DNA of 64,000 nt, from NCBI RefSeq assembly GCF_030009775.1, contig NZ_JASCTH010000021.1, positions 62,001 to 126,000 of the forward strand, read 5' to 3'. Below the pieces are notes generated by a model. It was not told the origin of the DNA, ran no database searches, and worked only from the letters and a program-made list of their open reading frames with translations. A program made the translations under genes and the position numbers. Positions 15,230 through 24,656 of this stretch are shown piece after piece. The DNA is from Actinoplanes sandaracinus (lineage in GTDB: Bacteria > Actinomycetota > Actinomycetes > Mycobacteriales > Micromonosporaceae). The number at the start of each line of letters is the position of its first letter. Within the stretch, counting starts at the first letter, position 1.

Positions 15230-16020
15230 CCCTGCTGACCGCTGCCGGAGTGACCAAACGGTATCCGGCGGCCCGGCGGCACCCGCTCGGGCGGCGGCCG
15301 GTCCGTACCGTGCTGGACGCGGTGGACCTGGCGGTGTCGGCGGGGGAGCGGCTCGGCATCGTGGGCGGTTCCGGCGCCGGCAAGTCGACGCTGCTGCGAC
15401 TGCTGCTCGCGGTCGAGGCCCCGGACGCCGGCGAGGTGCGGTTCCGGGGACGGCTCCTGCGCCCCGCCGCGCCGGGACGGCTGCGATGGTTCCGCCGCGA
15501 GGTGCAGTTCGTGGCGCAGGACCCGTACGCGGCGTTCAGCCCGCGAATGACCGTCCGCGACGTCGTCAGCGAGCCGCTGCGCTGCCTGCGCGTTCCGGGA
15601 GACCATCCGCGCCGGATCGACGAGTCGCTCCGCGCGGTGCAGCTCGACCCGGCGCTGGCCTCGCGTCTGCCCTCGACCCTCTCCGGCGGGCAACGCCAGC
15701 GACTCGCGCTCGCCCGCGCGCTCGCGCCCCGGCCGGCCGTGCTGGTCGCGGACGAGCCGATCAGCGCGCTCGACGCTCCGGTCCGGGTGGCGGTGCTGGA
15801 CCTGCTCCGCGAGGTCACCGTCGCCACGGGCAGCGCGCTGGTCCTGGTGGCCCACGATCTCGCGGCGGTGCGGCGCGCCTGCACCCGGGTGGTGGTGCTC
15901 GACCAGGGGCGAGTCGTCGAGTCCGGCCCGGTGGACCAGGTGTTCCGGACGCCCCGGTCGGCAGCCGCCCGGAATCTGATCGAGGCCATACCGAGGTTGC
16001 CCAGCGGGGTCACCCGATGA
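15226..16020 (+). CDS. Peptide/nickel-type ABC importer ATPase (DppF/NikE-like)
   Basis: 264 residues. Walker A GGSGAGKST, signature TLSGGQRQRLALARALAPRP, Walker B VLVADEPISALD, H-loop LVAHDLAAV. The segment QFVAQDPYAAFSPRMTVRD is the Q loop of the DppF/OppF class. It forms a heterodimer with the preceding ATPase. Its GTG start and TGA stop both overlap neighbouring genes by 4 bases, so the operon is translated as a coupled unit. Confidence 0.9.
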   Translation: MTLLTAAGVTKRYPAARRHPLGRRPVRTVLDAVDLAVSAGERLGIVGGSGAGKSTLLRLLLAVEAPDAGEVRFRGRLLRPAAPGRLRWFRREVQFVAQDPYAAFSPRMTVRDVVSEPLRCLRVPGDHPRRIDESLRAVQLDPALASRLPSTLSGGQRQRLALARALAPRPAVLVADEPISALDAPVRVAVLDLLREVTVATGSALVLVAHDLAAVRRACTRVVVLDQGRVVESGPVDQVFRTPRSAAARNLIEAIPRLPSGVTR

Positions 16021-17546
16021 GGTCGTCCTGCCGGCGAGCCGCCGGACGAGTACTGGCGGCGGCCGTCACCGTATTGATGATCAGTACCTCGGCCGCCTGC
16101 TTCACCTCGGAACCGGGGCCCGATCACCACGGCGACCGCCGGTTACGCGTGGGCCTCGCGGGTCCGCCCCACCGGCAGTTGTCACCGTTCTCCCAGGACG
16201 CGTGGCGGGGCGCCCAACTCGGCGCGTCGGAGACACTCGTCAACATCGACCAGGCCGGCGACGTCACCCCGGGTCTGGCCGAGAGCTGGTCACACGTCGA
16301 TGCGACCACCGTCCGGCTGAAACTGCGCGGTGGCGTCAGCTTCCACGACGGCACTGCGCTGACCCCGGCGCACGCCGCGCACTCCCTCGCTCGTGCCATC
16401 GCGGCGAAACCCGTGCTCAGAGCGCTCGTGGGGGTCGCGTTGACGGCCACCGCGGTGGGCGGCGACACGCTGGAGCTACGCACCGCGAGACCGGACCCGG
16501 TGCTGCTGCACCGGCTCGCTTCGCCGCAGCTGGTCATTCTCGCCCCGAAGGCGTACGCGCGCGACCCGGGCTCCCCCGACCCCGTCGGCGCCGGGACGGG
16601 GCCGTACCGGTTTACCTCCCTGCAGGGCACCTCGGCCGCGACGCTGGAGCGCAACGACGATTACTGGGGTGGCCGGCCGGCGCTCGCCGGTGTGGACGTG
16701 CGTTTCCTGCCGGAGGGTTCGGCCCGCGTCGGCGCGCTGCGTTCCGGTGAGGTCGACGTGGTCAACCAGGTACCGATCGCGCAACTGCCCCAACTCGGCG
16801 ACCTGCGCCTGATCGAGGTGCCGCTTCCCCGCACGATCAGCCTGTATCTGGTCACGGCCGGGGGCCGGACGTTCGCCGATCCGGGGCTGCGCGCGGCCGT
16901 CCGCGCGGCGGCCGACCAGACGATGATCGCGAAGGGCGTGTTCGAGGGGCGCGCCGATCCGGCCGTCGGGCTCTTCGGGCCGGCGTCGGTGTGGGCGGCC
17001 GGCGACCGCGCCGCCGCGCGGGCCACGGCACCGCCGCCGGCCACGCCGGGGGACCCCTCCGGCCGGAAGATCACCCTGGCCACCTACCCCGACAAGCCCG
17101 AGTTGCCGGAGGCCGCTTCGGTGCTGGCCGCCACGCTGACCGCCCGGGGTTTCGTGGTGGAGACGGTCGTGCGCGACTACCTCACGATCGAGCCGGAAGT
17201 GCTGGCCGGCCGCTTCGACGCGGTCATCCTCTCCCGCTCCTACCTGCTCGACGTCAACGACCCCATCGCCTTCCTCGCCTCGGACTACAGCTGCGCGGGC
17301 AGCTACAACCTGGCACGGTTCTGCGATCCCGGCTTCGATTCCCGCCTCGCCGTGGCGGACGGCCGCACCGACCTGCCCTCCCGCCACACGGCCGCGCTGG
17401 CGCTCGAGGCAGAGCTGGTCAACCGCGCGGTGGTCGTGCCGCTGGTGCATGACCGGGCCAGGCTGGCCGCCGCCGCCGGCGTCACCGGCCTGGCCACGGA
17501 CCCGTATGAGCGAACGCTGGTCACCGTCCGCACCTCCTTGCGATGA
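16017..17546 (+). CDS. Extracellular substrate-binding lipoprotein (SBP family 5)
   Basis: 509 residues. The signal peptide (MRSSCRRAAG start, hydrophobic core VLAAAVTVLMISTSA) ends in a lipobox-like TSAAC, so it is probably anchored to the outer face of the membrane by a lipidated Cys. The family 5 fold is recognisable from LAESWSHVDATTVRLKLRGG, then VSFHDGTALTPAHAAHSLAR, GTGPYRF and RNDDYWGG. Members bind peptides, nickel chelates or opines; the ligand cannot be inferred. It is the third gene of the importer operon, with ATGA overlaps on both sides. Confidence 0.9.
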   Translation: MRSSCRRAAGRVLAAAVTVLMISTSAACFTSEPGPDHHGDRRLRVGLAGPPHRQLSPFSQDAWRGAQLGASETLVNIDQAGDVTPGLAESWSHVDATTVRLKLRGGVSFHDGTALTPAHAAHSLARAIAAKPVLRALVGVALTATAVGGDTLELRTARPDPVLLHRLASPQLVILAPKAYARDPGSPDPVGAGTGPYRFTSLQGTSAATLERNDDYWGGRPALAGVDVRFLPEGSARVGALRSGEVDVVNQVPIAQLPQLGDLRLIEVPLPRTISLYLVTAGGRTFADPGLRAAVRAAADQTMIAKGVFEGRADPAVGLFGPASVWAAGDRAAARATAPPPATPGDPSGRKITLATYPDKPELPEAASVLAATLTARGFVVETVVRDYLTIEPEVLAGRFDAVILSRSYLLDVNDPIAFLASDYSCAGSYNLARFCDPGFDSRLAVADGRTDLPSRHTAALALEAELVNRAVVVPLVHDRARLAAAAGVTGLATDPYERTLVTVRTSLR

Positions 17547-19291
17547 CCGGCCGGCCTCACCGGCTCGGGAGAGTCGGGGCGCTCGCCTGCGCGGTCGGCG
17601 CTCTGACCGTGGTCGTCGCCGCGCTGCCCTGGCTGCGGGGTGACGACCCGGCCCGGTCGGTGCTCCGCGCGCGGCTGGAGGACCGTGAGATCGACCCGGC
17701 CGCGCTCGCGGCCGTCCGGTCCGAACTCCACCTCGCCGGCAACCCGCTCCAGGGAGCCGCGGACTGGCTGATCGCCGCCGCCCGGGGTGACTTCGGCACC
17801 TCCTGGGTGGCGGGCGTGCCGGTACGTGACCTGCTGCTCCCCGCCGCCGGCGCGTCCGCCAGCCTGGCCGCCGCCGCCTCAGTGGTGGCGGTGGTGGTCG
17901 GGGTGGCCCTGGTCGCTCCGGTCGCCTGGGCTCTGTCCGGCGAGCGCCGATCGCCGGGCCGCTGCGCACGTGGGGTGCGCGTCGCCGGGGCGGTCGTCGC
18001 CGCGTTGTCGGAGGTCGCCTTGGCCGCTGCCCTGCTCATACTCGTCGGGGTGCGCTGGCGGCTCGTCCCGGTGGCCGGCTGGTTCGGCCCCTCCTACATG
18101 CTGCTGCCGGCCCTGGCCCTCGGCGTGCCCACCGGAGGGTTGTTCGCCCGGCTGGTCGTGATAGCCGCCGATGTCACCGCCGAAGAGCCCTGGGTGCGGA
18201 CCTGGCGGGCGGTCGGCTGTGGTCGGATCACCCTCACTGCCGGAATCGTCCGCCGGGCGGTGACCGTCGCCGTCCCCCAGGTGGCGGTCCTGTTCGCCGG
18301 GCTGCTCGGCGGAGCGGTCGTCGTCGAGCAGATGTTCGCCGTTCCGGGTCTCGGGCGGCTCTCGCTACAGGCGGCGCTCGCCCAGGACCTTCCCGTCGTC
18401 CAGGGCTGCGTGCTGACGCTGGTGCTGGCCGGCACGGCGGCCGGGGCGTCGGGCATCGTGGCGCAGCGCGTGATGCTCGGGGCGGCGGGCGCCGCCGCGA
18501 CGCTGGTGCCCGCGGCACCGGCACGTTCCCTTCGGCCGCGCAGGCGGACACCGCTGGTGATGGCCGCCGTGCTGACCGCCCCGATCCTGGCCGGACTGCT
18601 CCGCGATCCGCACGGGGTCCGGCTGGAACAGCGGCTGAGCGTGCCGTCCTGGGCATATCCGCTGGGCACCGACCCCGTCGGGCGCGACGTCCTCGCCCGC
18701 TTCGGCCACGGCGCCGTGCTCACCATCGGCCTGGCGGCGGCCGTGACCGCCGCGGGCCTGCTCGTCGGCCTGGTCGTCGGCCTGCGGGGATCAGCCGCCC
18801 GGGTCGGCGTCGTGGACATCCTCAACGCGCTGCCCTTCGTCCTGATCGGCCTGACCATCGCGGCCGTTCTCGGACCGGGACTGGTCAGCGCCGCGATCTC
18901 AGCAGCGCTGGTGGCCTGCGTACCCATCGTCGTCCACACCCGCAGCCTCGCCGCGGAGGTCCGGGCCAGTGGCTACCACCAGGCGGCGGTCCTCGCCGGC
19001 GCCGGCGCCGGCTGGATCCTTCGTCGCCACCTGCTTCCCGCGGTGATCGGACCGGTCCTGGCGTACGCGGTGACCCGGGTCCCCTCGACCGCTCTGGCCA
19101 TCGCCGCGCTGGGGTTCCTCGGCATCGGCGCGGGCCACGACACACCGGAGTGGGGCGCGGAACTCTCCGTGGCCCTCGACTACCTGGAACGCGCGCCCAC
19201 CTTGGCGGCCGCACCGGTTCTCGGCCTCATCCTCCTCGGCGTCCTGGCCGGATTCGCCCCGGCGGAACTCGGCCAGCGGCCGGCGGACTGA
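17543..19291 (+). CDS. Fused ABC importer permease (DppB-DppC in one chain)
   Basis: 582 residues and about twelve membrane helices. Residues 1-310 correspond to a DppB/NikB permease (ARGDFGTSWVAGVPV, the EAA-like loop RTWRAVGCGRITLTAGIVRR, and VEQMFAVPGLGRLSLQA). Residues 340-582 correspond to DppC/NikC (YPLGTDPVGRDVLARFGHGA, and EAA-like EVRASGYHQAAVLAGAGAG with LRRHLLPAVIGPVL). In most bacteria these are two genes. A basic linker (APARSLRPRRRTPL) joins them here. The gene overlaps the binding-protein gene by 4 bases and ends the operon. No frameshift is needed to explain the fusion. Confidence 0.88.
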   Translation: MTGRPHRLGRVGALACAVGALTVVVAALPWLRGDDPARSVLRARLEDREIDPAALAAVRSELHLAGNPLQGAADWLIAAARGDFGTSWVAGVPVRDLLLPAAGASASLAAAASVVAVVVGVALVAPVAWALSGERRSPGRCARGVRVAGAVVAALSEVALAAALLILVGVRWRLVPVAGWFGPSYMLLPALALGVPTGGLFARLVVIAADVTAEEPWVRTWRAVGCGRITLTAGIVRRAVTVAVPQVAVLFAGLLGGAVVVEQMFAVPGLGRLSLQAALAQDLPVVQGCVLTLVLAGTAAGASGIVAQRVMLGAAGAAATLVPAAPARSLRPRRRTPLVMAAVLTAPILAGLLRDPHGVRLEQRLSVPSWAYPLGTDPVGRDVLARFGHGAVLTIGLAAAVTAAGLLVGLVVGLRGSAARVGVVDILNALPFVLIGLTIAAVLGPGLVSAAISAALVACVPIVVHTRSLAAEVRASGYHQAAVLAGAGAGWILRRHLLPAVIGPVLAYAVTRVPSTALAIAALGFLGIGAGHDTPEWGAELSVALDYLERAPTLAAAPVLGLILLGVLAGFAPAELGQRPAD

Positions 19292-19326
19292 GAGCCGGGA
19301 CCCCCGACCGGCGCCGGGGCGGCTGG

Positions 19327-21714
19327 TCACGGCCGCTGGCCGTCGGAATGTTGCGCCCTGATCCAGGCCGCTACTCGGCTCCGGCTGGTGACCCCGAGTT
19401 TGGCGAAGATGTTCTCGACGTGGCTTTCGGCGGTGCGCTGGGAGATGACCAGCTTGTCGGCGATCTGCCGGTTGGACAGGCCCTCGGTGACGAGGGCGGC
19501 GACCTGTTGTTCGCGGCGGGTCAGCCGGATCGGCGCACCCTCCCGCGGCGCCGGCGCGGACTGCCGCGGCTCTTCGAGAGCGAAGGCGAGGATGTCGTCG
19601 TACGACAGCGTCCGCCCGTAGTGGACGGCGTCGGCGAAGGCGGCGTCGCCGAGAGCGGCCCGGAGCCGCCCTTCGCAGTCGTCGTGATGGCCGACCAGAT
19701 GCAGGTAGGAGGTGATGGGCGTGCCGATCTCGGTCCAGAGCGCGCCACCGGCGCCCAGCAGGGCCGCGGCGCGCCGGTGGCGCCCCTCGTCCGCCGTGAT
19801 CCAAGCCAGCACCTCCAGGCACTGGGCGGTGGTGTAACGGTCGTGCGATGCCCGGGGCCGCTTGAGTCGCAGCGCCTGCACCACCTGCGTGGCGGCCTGC
19901 TGAAGGTCTCCCCGCCGCCAGGAGATGAGCCCGCCCACCCACAGCGCGATGGACCGGTGGAAACCCGCGCTCCGGGACTCGACGATCGTCAGCATCTCCC
20001 GCTGGGCGGCGACGGCCCGCTCGTGGTCCCCGGCCAGCCCGGCGGCCATGCAGAACGAGCTCAGCACCATCAGGTACAGGTGTGTGTCCCGGTCGGGCAC
20101 CCCCGACAAGGCCGCACGTGCCCTGTCGAGGGCTTCGGCCGCGCCGGGCAGATCGGCGGCGTACAGCGCGCCCACCCCGCGGATGTAGTCGGCATAGGCG
20201 AGCTCGACGACACAGCCCAGGCGCCGGGTCAGGTCCTCACCCTCCGCCAGCAGCCGCCTCCCGGCGGCGGCATCGCCCTGCGCGAACGCGAGATGGCTGT
20301 TGACCAGCAGCGCCCGGGCACGCAAGGCCGTCGGCGCCGGCGCCTTCTCCAGCGCGCGATCCAGCCAGCGCCGGCCCTCGCCGAACAGGCACCGGCTGCG
20401 CCAGTAGAGGCCCGGCAGGGTCACCGCGAGACGCATGGCGGTCTCCGCGTGACCGGGCTCGGCCAGGCAGGATTCGATGGCCGCACGCAGATTGGCGTGT
20501 TCCAGGCGTAACCGCGCCATCCAGTACGGCTGCCGGTCGCCGGCCCACTCGGCACGGGCCTGGGCCAGGAGCTGCTCGTACCAGTCGCGGTGCCGGCGGC
20601 GCATCACCGCCTCCTGCCCCACCTCGCGGAGCTTGTCCTGGCCGTAGTCGCGGATGGTCTCCAGCATCCGGTACCGCGCCGTCGCCGCCGTGCTGTCCGG
20701 AGGGTCGTCGCGGACCACGATCGACTTCTCCATCAGGCCGGCCAGCAGGTTCAGCAGTTCATCGGTGGGAAGCTCGTCGTCGCCGCAGACGCCCTCGACC
20801 GCGTCGATCTCGAATCCGCCGACGAACACCGTCAGCCGGGCCCACAACAGGCGCTCCGGCTTGTCGCACAGGTCGTACGACCAGTCCATGCAGGCCTGCA
20901 AGGTCTGCTGCCGCGCCGGAGCACCGCGAGCGCCCTGGCCGAGCACGGCGAACCGGCCGGTGAGCCGGTCGAGGATCTGCCGCGGCGCCAGCACCCGAAC
21001 GCGCGAGGCGGCCAGTTCGATCGCGAGCGGCAGCCCGTCCAGGCGCTGACAGAGGCCGGCCACCGCGGCCAGGTTGCCGGCGTTGAGGGTGAAACCGGGC
21101 TCGACGCACTGCGCCCGGGCGGCGAACAGCGCCACCGATTCACACCGTTCGAGGTCGGCGAGGCCCGGCTGATCATCCGTCCGCGGGACCGGCAGCGGCG
21201 GCACCGCGAAGATCACCTCGCCTTCGGCGCCCAGCGACTGGCGGCTGGTGGCCAGGATCCGCAGCCGGGGGCACACCCGCAGCAGCGCGTCAGCCAGCAG
21301 CGTGCACGCGGGCAGCAGGTGCTCACAGTTGTCCAGCACCAGCAGGGTCTGCCGTGGGGCGAGGCAGTCCGTCAGCTGCCGCATCGGTGGCCGGCCGCCC
21401 GGCTTGTGGACCTCCAGCACGACCGCCACCAGATACGCCAACACCTCCGGGTCCGACACCTCCCAGGAGGGCAACCCCGGATTGCGCAGCTCGGTGAGGT
21501 CGACGAACCACACCCCGTCCGAGAACGCCCGGCGTACGTGCTCGGCCACCCGCAGCGCCAGCCTGGTCTTGCCCGTCCCCCCGACACCGGTCAACGTCAC
21601 CAGCCGGGAATCGGCCAGCAACCGCCGAACCTCGCCCAACTCCTGGCGACGGCCGACGAAGCTGTTCAGCTCCACCGGCAGGTTACCGATCGGCACTCGA
21701 CCCGGCGACGGCAT
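19327..21714 (-). CDS. NB-ARC ATPase / LuxR-type transcriptional regulator (copy 1)
   Basis: 795 residues. Walker A is GVGGTGKT at residues 43-50; Walker B is TLLVLDNCEHL; further NB-ARC motifs are ILATSRQSLG and GLPLAIELAASRVRVL. The middle (about 400-710) is alpha-helical and TPR-like. The C-terminus is a LuxR helix-turn-helix (LTRREQQVAALVTEGLSNRQ then IADKLVISQRTAESHVENIF). It has no N-terminal SARP/BTAD domain. Such proteins are nucleotide-switched activators, often of specialised metabolism, but the targets here are unknown. GGGGGG ends 7 bases before the ATG at 21714. It is a close paralogue of the gene at 21915-24251, with Walker A at identical residue positions. Confidence 0.88.
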   Translation of the reverse strand: MPSPGRVPIGNLPVELNSFVGRRQELGEVRRLLADSRLVTLTGVGGTGKTRLALRVAEHVRRAFSDGVWFVDLTELRNPGLPSWEVSDPEVLAYLVAVVLEVHKPGGRPPMRQLTDCLAPRQTLLVLDNCEHLLPACTLLADALLRVCPRLRILATSRQSLGAEGEVIFAVPPLPVPRTDDQPGLADLERCESVALFAARAQCVEPGFTLNAGNLAAVAGLCQRLDGLPLAIELAASRVRVLAPRQILDRLTGRFAVLGQGARGAPARQQTLQACMDWSYDLCDKPERLLWARLTVFVGGFEIDAVEGVCGDDELPTDELLNLLAGLMEKSIVVRDDPPDSTAATARYRMLETIRDYGQDKLREVGQEAVMRRRHRDWYEQLLAQARAEWAGDRQPYWMARLRLEHANLRAAIESCLAEPGHAETAMRLAVTLPGLYWRSRCLFGEGRRWLDRALEKAPAPTALRARALLVNSHLAFAQGDAAAGRRLLAEGEDLTRRLGCVVELAYADYIRGVGALYAADLPGAAEALDRARAALSGVPDRDTHLYLMVLSSFCMAAGLAGDHERAVAAQREMLTIVESRSAGFHRSIALWVGGLISWRRGDLQQAATQVVQALRLKRPRASHDRYTTAQCLEVLAWITADEGRHRRAAALLGAGGALWTEIGTPITSYLHLVGHHDDCEGRLRAALGDAAFADAVHYGRTLSYDDILAFALEEPRQSAPAPREGAPIRLTRREQQVAALVTEGLSNRQIADKLVISQRTAESHVENIFAKLGVTSRSRVAAWIRAQHSDGQRP

Positions 21715-21756
21715 GACGCACCCCCCAGCACCTTCGGCGTCACCGCACTCCTCTCG

Positions 21757-21868
21757 TCGCACTATCCGGGTTGCCAGCGCACGATCCCGATTTATCGCAC
21801 CACCCCGGCTTCATCTGCACGATCCCGATTTCATCGCACGATTCCGGTCTCATCGCACTACCCCGGTG
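21757..21868. repeat. Six degenerate tandem repeats (18-20 bp) upstream of the copy 1 regulator
   Basis: The core CGCAC followed by an A/T/C-rich half and CCCGG or CCCGATT recurs at 21758, 21778, 21796, 21816, 21835 and 21854, so the period is 18-20 bp, close to two helical turns. Consensus unit: TCGCAC-NA-YCCCGGTTTCA. It lies in the 200-bp gap between the two regulator genes, in the promoter region of copy 1. This spacing would place bound proteins on one face of the DNA, so I read it as an operator array. Confidence 0.7.
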
Positions 21869-21914
21869 GAGTCCACGGCACACGAGGCCTTCGGCGCCAC
21901 CGGCGACGGCCGCG

Positions 21915-24251
21915 TCAAGGCCGGCGCTGCCGGGTCGCCATCCAGGCGGCGACCTGCGAGCGATTGGTGAAGCCCAGCTTCATGAGCGAGTTCTGCACGT
22001 GTGACTCCGCGGTCCGTTGCGAGATGACGAGCCGATCGGCGATCTGCCGGTTCGACAACCCTTCGGTGATCAGTTCGCAGATCTGCCGCTCGCGGCGGGT
22101 CAGGGCCGGCCCCTCCGCGTCGTCCGGTGCGCCGCCGCCTCCCTCCTCGCCGGGGGCCGTGCCGGCGATGACGAACGCGGTGGCCTCCTCGATCGTCATT
22201 CGCCCGCCGCGGGCGAAGGCGGCCTGGAACCGCGCCTCGTCAAGTGCCTCGCGCGCCTGCCGCTCGCACTCCTGATGGTGATGCAGCAGGCCGGGATAGG
22301 TTCCTGTTGGAGCGCCCATGGTCCGCGACAGCGCCGCGACCGCGCCCAGCAACGTGGCGGCACGTTCGGCCCGGCCGTCGTGCGCCGAGACCCAGGCCAG
22401 CACGTCCAGGCACAGGGCGGCGCCGTACGTGTCGCTCAGCCGGTGTTTGTTCCGAAGCTCCAGGCTCTGGGTCACCGACTCGGCGGCCCGACCGGGTTCG
22501 CCCTGCATCCACAGGCCCACCCCCACCGCCCACACTGACTGACTGCGCAGGCGCACCTCTCCCCGGGGTTCGGTCATGGCCAGGATCCGCCGGTGAATGA
22601 GGAGCGCTCCCGCCGTATCGCCCAGGATCGCCTTGAGCATCGCCAGCCCGGCCAGCGCCATGAGCGTCCAGAAGTCGTCGTGGTCCTGCAACACCGCCAG
22701 CGCCCGCTCGACATGCGGCACCGCCGCGGCGGCGTTGCCGCTGTGCAGTTCGGGAGCGCCCCCGGCGAGCAGGGCGATGCCGTGGCTCAGCGGATCATCC
22801 AACTGTGCCGCGGTCTGGCGGGCATGCCGCATCCAGTCTCGCGCGGCGTCGATGTCGCCCTGCATCGCCGCCAGTATGTCGGCGGTGTACGCGGCTCTGA
22901 CCCGTTCCGGGGACGGCCCCGTCGGCTGGGCCAGCGCCCTGCCGAGCCAGTGTCGCCCCTCCTCGTTCATGCCCCGTGCCACCCAATAGGAGTGCAGGCA
23001 GGCGCCGATCCGCAGAGCGGCGGAGGCCTCGGCCGCGTCCATGACACTGAATTCCAGCGCCGCGCGGAGATCCGGCAGTTCCCGGTCCAGCCGGTCCAGC
23101 CAGCTCTGGTGCCGGGGACTGTCCCAGTCCTGCTGCCCGCGTGTCGTCATCTGCTCGTACCAGTCCCGATGCCGGCGCCGCAGCGTGGCGAACTCGCCCG
23201 TCTCTCGCAAGCGGTCCAGGCCGAACGCGCGGACGCTCTCCAGCATCCGGTACTGCACCGCGTCCGGGAACGGCTCCCGGACCAGGACCGACTTGTCCAG
23301 AAGCGAGCTCACCAAGCCGAGCATGTCCCCGGCCGCCAGGTCACCGAAGGCGCAGACGCTCTCGACGGTCTCCAGCGTGAATCCGCCGACGAAGACCGAC
23401 AGCCGCGCCCACAGCCGCTGCTCCAGCCTTGTGCACAGGTCGAAACTCCATGCCAGGCACGCGCGCAGCGTCTGTTGACGATCGGGCGCCCCGCGTCTGC
23501 CCCGGCTGAGCAGTCGCAGCCGGTCCCGGAGGCGGTCGCGGATCTGGCCGGGAGACAGGACCGGCAGCCACGCCGCCGCCAGCTCGATCGCCAAGGGCAG
23601 CCCATCGAGCCGATGGCAGATCTCCACCACCGGCGCCTGGTCGGCCTCGCGGAGCGAGAAGCTCGGCGCCGTCGCCGCCGCGCGTTGCACGAAAAGCGTG
23701 ATCGCCGGATATCGCGCCAACTCGTGGTACGCGCCCGGACGATCAGGATCCGGTGTCGGCAGCGGCGGCACCACCAGCACCGTCTCGCCCGCGATGTCGA
23801 GCGCCTCCCGGCTGGTGGCCACGATGCGCAGATCGGGCGCGGCCGCCAACAGCGTCTCGGCCAGCTTGGCGGCGGCGTCGATGAGATGTTCGCAGTTGTC
23901 CAGCACCAGCAGCGTCCGGCGCTCGGCGAGATGCTCGGTGAGCACGGGCACGGGCGACCGCCCGCGGAGGTCCCACAGGCCCAGGGCGGCCGCGACGGTT
24001 TGTGGCATCAGAGTCTCGTCGCGTACCTCGTCCAGCCTGACGAGCCAGATGCCGTGCCGGTACTGCTGCCGGAGCCCGGCGGCGACGTGCAGAGCCAGCC
24101 GGGTCTTACCGACTCCGCCCATTCCCGTCAGGGTCACCAGCCGGGATCGCGTCAAGTGACGCTTGACCACACTCGTTTCACTGCGGCGTCCGACGAAGCT
24201 CGTCAGCTCCGCAGGGAGATTACCGATCCCTTCCTGACTGCTGCGGGGCAT
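21915..24251 (-). CDS. NB-ARC ATPase / LuxR-type transcriptional regulator (copy 2)
   Basis: 778 residues, same architecture as its neighbour: Walker A GMGGVGKT at residues 43-50, Walker B TLLVLDNCEHL, GLPLAIELAAAWLPVL, helical TPR-like middle, and a C-terminal LuxR domain (LTRRERQICELITEGLSNRQ then IADRLVISQRTAESHVQNSL). GGAAGG lies 5 bases before the ATG at 24251. The two genes are head-to-tail on the same strand and so similar over their whole length that a tandem duplication is likely. The upstream region holds a 21-bp tandem repeat and then the start of a broken MHS transporter gene on the other strand, which may once have been a target. Confidence 0.88.
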   Translation of the reverse strand: MPRSSQEGIGNLPAELTSFVGRRSETSVVKRHLTRSRLVTLTGMGGVGKTRLALHVAAGLRQQYRHGIWLVRLDEVRDETLMPQTVAAALGLWDLRGRSPVPVLTEHLAERRTLLVLDNCEHLIDAAAKLAETLLAAAPDLRIVATSREALDIAGETVLVVPPLPTPDPDRPGAYHELARYPAITLFVQRAAATAPSFSLREADQAPVVEICHRLDGLPLAIELAAAWLPVLSPGQIRDRLRDRLRLLSRGRRGAPDRQQTLRACLAWSFDLCTRLEQRLWARLSVFVGGFTLETVESVCAFGDLAAGDMLGLVSSLLDKSVLVREPFPDAVQYRMLESVRAFGLDRLRETGEFATLRRRHRDWYEQMTTRGQQDWDSPRHQSWLDRLDRELPDLRAALEFSVMDAAEASAALRIGACLHSYWVARGMNEEGRHWLGRALAQPTGPSPERVRAAYTADILAAMQGDIDAARDWMRHARQTAAQLDDPLSHGIALLAGGAPELHSGNAAAAVPHVERALAVLQDHDDFWTLMALAGLAMLKAILGDTAGALLIHRRILAMTEPRGEVRLRSQSVWAVGVGLWMQGEPGRAAESVTQSLELRNKHRLSDTYGAALCLDVLAWVSAHDGRAERAATLLGAVAALSRTMGAPTGTYPGLLHHHQECERQAREALDEARFQAAFARGGRMTIEEATAFVIAGTAPGEEGGGGAPDDAEGPALTRRERQICELITEGLSNRQIADRLVISQRTAESHVQNSLMKLGFTNRSQVAAWMATRQRRP

Positions 24252-24415
24252 GTACCTTCCTGCCGTCGCGTTGAAAGTCTTCAGCGATTCGACCCCTGGG
24301 GATCGCATGTGTCAACAAGACATCCGCGATGGTCACCTGATCCGGTGTCACCGCCGATGCCGTCTACGGGCCGGTCGCCCGACTCGGCTCTCGTCGCGGC
24401 AACAGCGGAACCAGC

Positions 24416-24457
24416 CACTATTCATCCCGCCTTGTTCACTATTCACCCTGCCTTGTT
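24416..24457. repeat. 21-bp tandem repeat upstream of the copy 2 regulator
   Basis: Two adjacent 21-bp units, CACTATTCATCCCGCCTTGTT (24416-24436) and a second copy with two differences (24437-24457), lie 165 bp before the ATG at 24251. Twenty-one bp is two helical turns. Like the array at 21757-21868 it sits upstream of a regulator of the same family, and it also lies between that gene and the divergent transporter remnant. Confidence 0.8.
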
Positions 24458-24656
24458 CCGGCCGCCGAATCGTGGGTCGGCGCCCCGGAGAAGTGGGCGA
24501 CCGGACAGCGCCCGGCCGCGTCTCTTCGTGCTTCCCGCCGGGGCGGCCGATGCTCACAGCCCCTGCCGTCCAGCCGGGACAGGATCGCTCACGGTGTCGT
24601 CTGGCGTCAATCGTTCGGGTGTCGACATGAACCGATCCGGATGCCACGCTGAAGTG

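Noticed and set aside
20590..22275. Long open frame on the plus strand opposite the NB-ARC regulators
   Set aside because: Low-complexity Arg/Gln/His-rich product; the minus strand shows clear Walker and LuxR motifs.
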